A stretch of 7,003 bases of DNA from JBLIRR01 sp049472395 (GTDB taxonomy: Bacteria; SZUA-182; DTGQ01; JBLIRR01): positions 1 through 7,003 of the forward strand of contig JBLIRR010000096.1 in assembly GCA_049472395.1 (NCBI GenBank), read 5' to 3'. The translations under genes were made by a program, and so were the position numbers. Shown here one piece after another: positions 6,641 through 7,003 of the stretch (positions within the stretch are counted from its first letter, which is position 1; each line of letters starts with the position of its first letter). Below the pieces are notes generated by a model. It was not told where the DNA came from, made no database searches, and saw only the letters and a program-made list of their open reading frames with translations.

Positions 6641-7003
6641 TCATCCTTTCTCTTCTACTATAACTTTCGCGTCTCCAGTATTTTCTCTCTTTTCTTTACC
6701 TCGATACGAGCTGCTATAGACGCCGTAATATAGGGTGATACATTCGTATGGAGAGGGAATATGACTCGCCAAAAGGGCCATGAACTCTAATAAAGTGTAT
6801 CGTGCCTGTTTGCAGGATGGCGATCTATCTTGTTTCTCAAATACTATAATAGTATTATCATCAGGATTAAATTCTACTCTCTCAACTGAAATTGCGGCCC
6901 TGCTCATATACCTTGCCACTTTCTCTATATGCTCTCCATTACCCCCATTTATTTTCCCTTTACTATATACATTAAAGCCGGAGGTATGATTCCAACTCAT
7001 CAC
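6641..7003 (-). CDS. IS91-family (Y2) transposase, C-terminal part (partial, runs off the right edge)
   Basis: The - strand frame is open from the window edge to a TGA at 6641-6643, giving 120 residues. It follows the C-terminal half of IS91-type Y2 rolling-circle transposases: SWNHTSGFNVY, then VARYMSRAAISVERVEF, a strand pair with IIVFEKQDRS, LLEFMALLASHIPSP and ITLYYGVYSSSYRGKEKRE. The catalytic tyrosines and zinc-binding N-terminus would lie beyond the right edge. Many relatives continue for about 60-90 residues after the YYG...RG segment, with a CPxC motif. Here the frame stops after EEKG, so the protein is either a short variant or has lost its C-terminus. The first in-frame ATG near the edge is not the true start. 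It has the opposite orientation to the decayed relative at 5525-5747 and is clearly a different subgroup of the family. Confidence 0.8.
   Translation of the reverse strand: MMSWNHTSGFNVYSKGKINGGNGEHIEKVARYMSRAAISVERVEFNPDDNTIIVFEKQDRSPSCKQARYTLLEFMALLASHIPSPYECITLYYGVYSSSYRGKEKRENTGDAKVIVEEKG

Noticed and set aside
6486..6719. A 77-codon open + strand stretch (contains SSLKAINLADFRQGYPVN) antisense to the end of the transposase.
   Set aside because: It has no ATG or GTG start, no ribosome binding site, no recognisable motif, and its right third is antisense to the well-supported - strand transposase.

Overview
The window is an AT-rich stretch of bacterial chromosome. It holds a cluster of exported, envelope-type genes on the + strand, followed by a scarred accessory segment. 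Cleavable signal peptides, CsgG/FlgO-like domains joined to TPRs, and a PEGA domain suggest an environmental Gram-negative (diderm) bacterium. Large genomes rich in such composite TPR proteins and IS91-type transposases, such as Planctomycetota (including the anammox group) or similar lineages, would fit. The sequence alone does not fix the taxon.

Layout. Bases 1-90 are the end of an upstream + strand gene with a proline/acid-rich tail. Bases 91-573 are a long AT-rich intergenic region with a perfect inverted repeat (329-353) and probably the promoter of the next operon. Three tightly spaced + strand genes follow (gaps of 17 and 22 bp). The first encodes an exported protein of unknown function (574-1344). 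The second encodes a 1074-residue exported composite protein with CsgG/FlgO-like, TPR, PEGA and Asp-box beta-propeller regions and a C-terminal membrane anchor (1362-4586). The third encodes a 272-residue paralogue that keeps only the CsgG/FlgO-like and TPR parts (4609-5427). The shared architecture suggests one envelope-associated function, but no substrate or pathway can be read from the sequence.

The accessory segment starts after 5427. A decayed, frameshifted fragment of an IS91-type (Y2) transposase lies on the + strand (about 5525-5747). It is followed by a VapBC-type toxin-antitoxin pair with a strong ribosome binding site on the antitoxin. The PIN toxin is cut off after 85 codons, exactly where a perfect 20-bp tandem duplication begins (6301-6340). 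An AT-rich stretch without a recognisable gene leads to a second IS91-type transposase on the - strand, whose C-terminal part lies in the window and which runs off the right edge. A broken toxin between two fragments of one transposase family points to repeated insertion and decay at this site.
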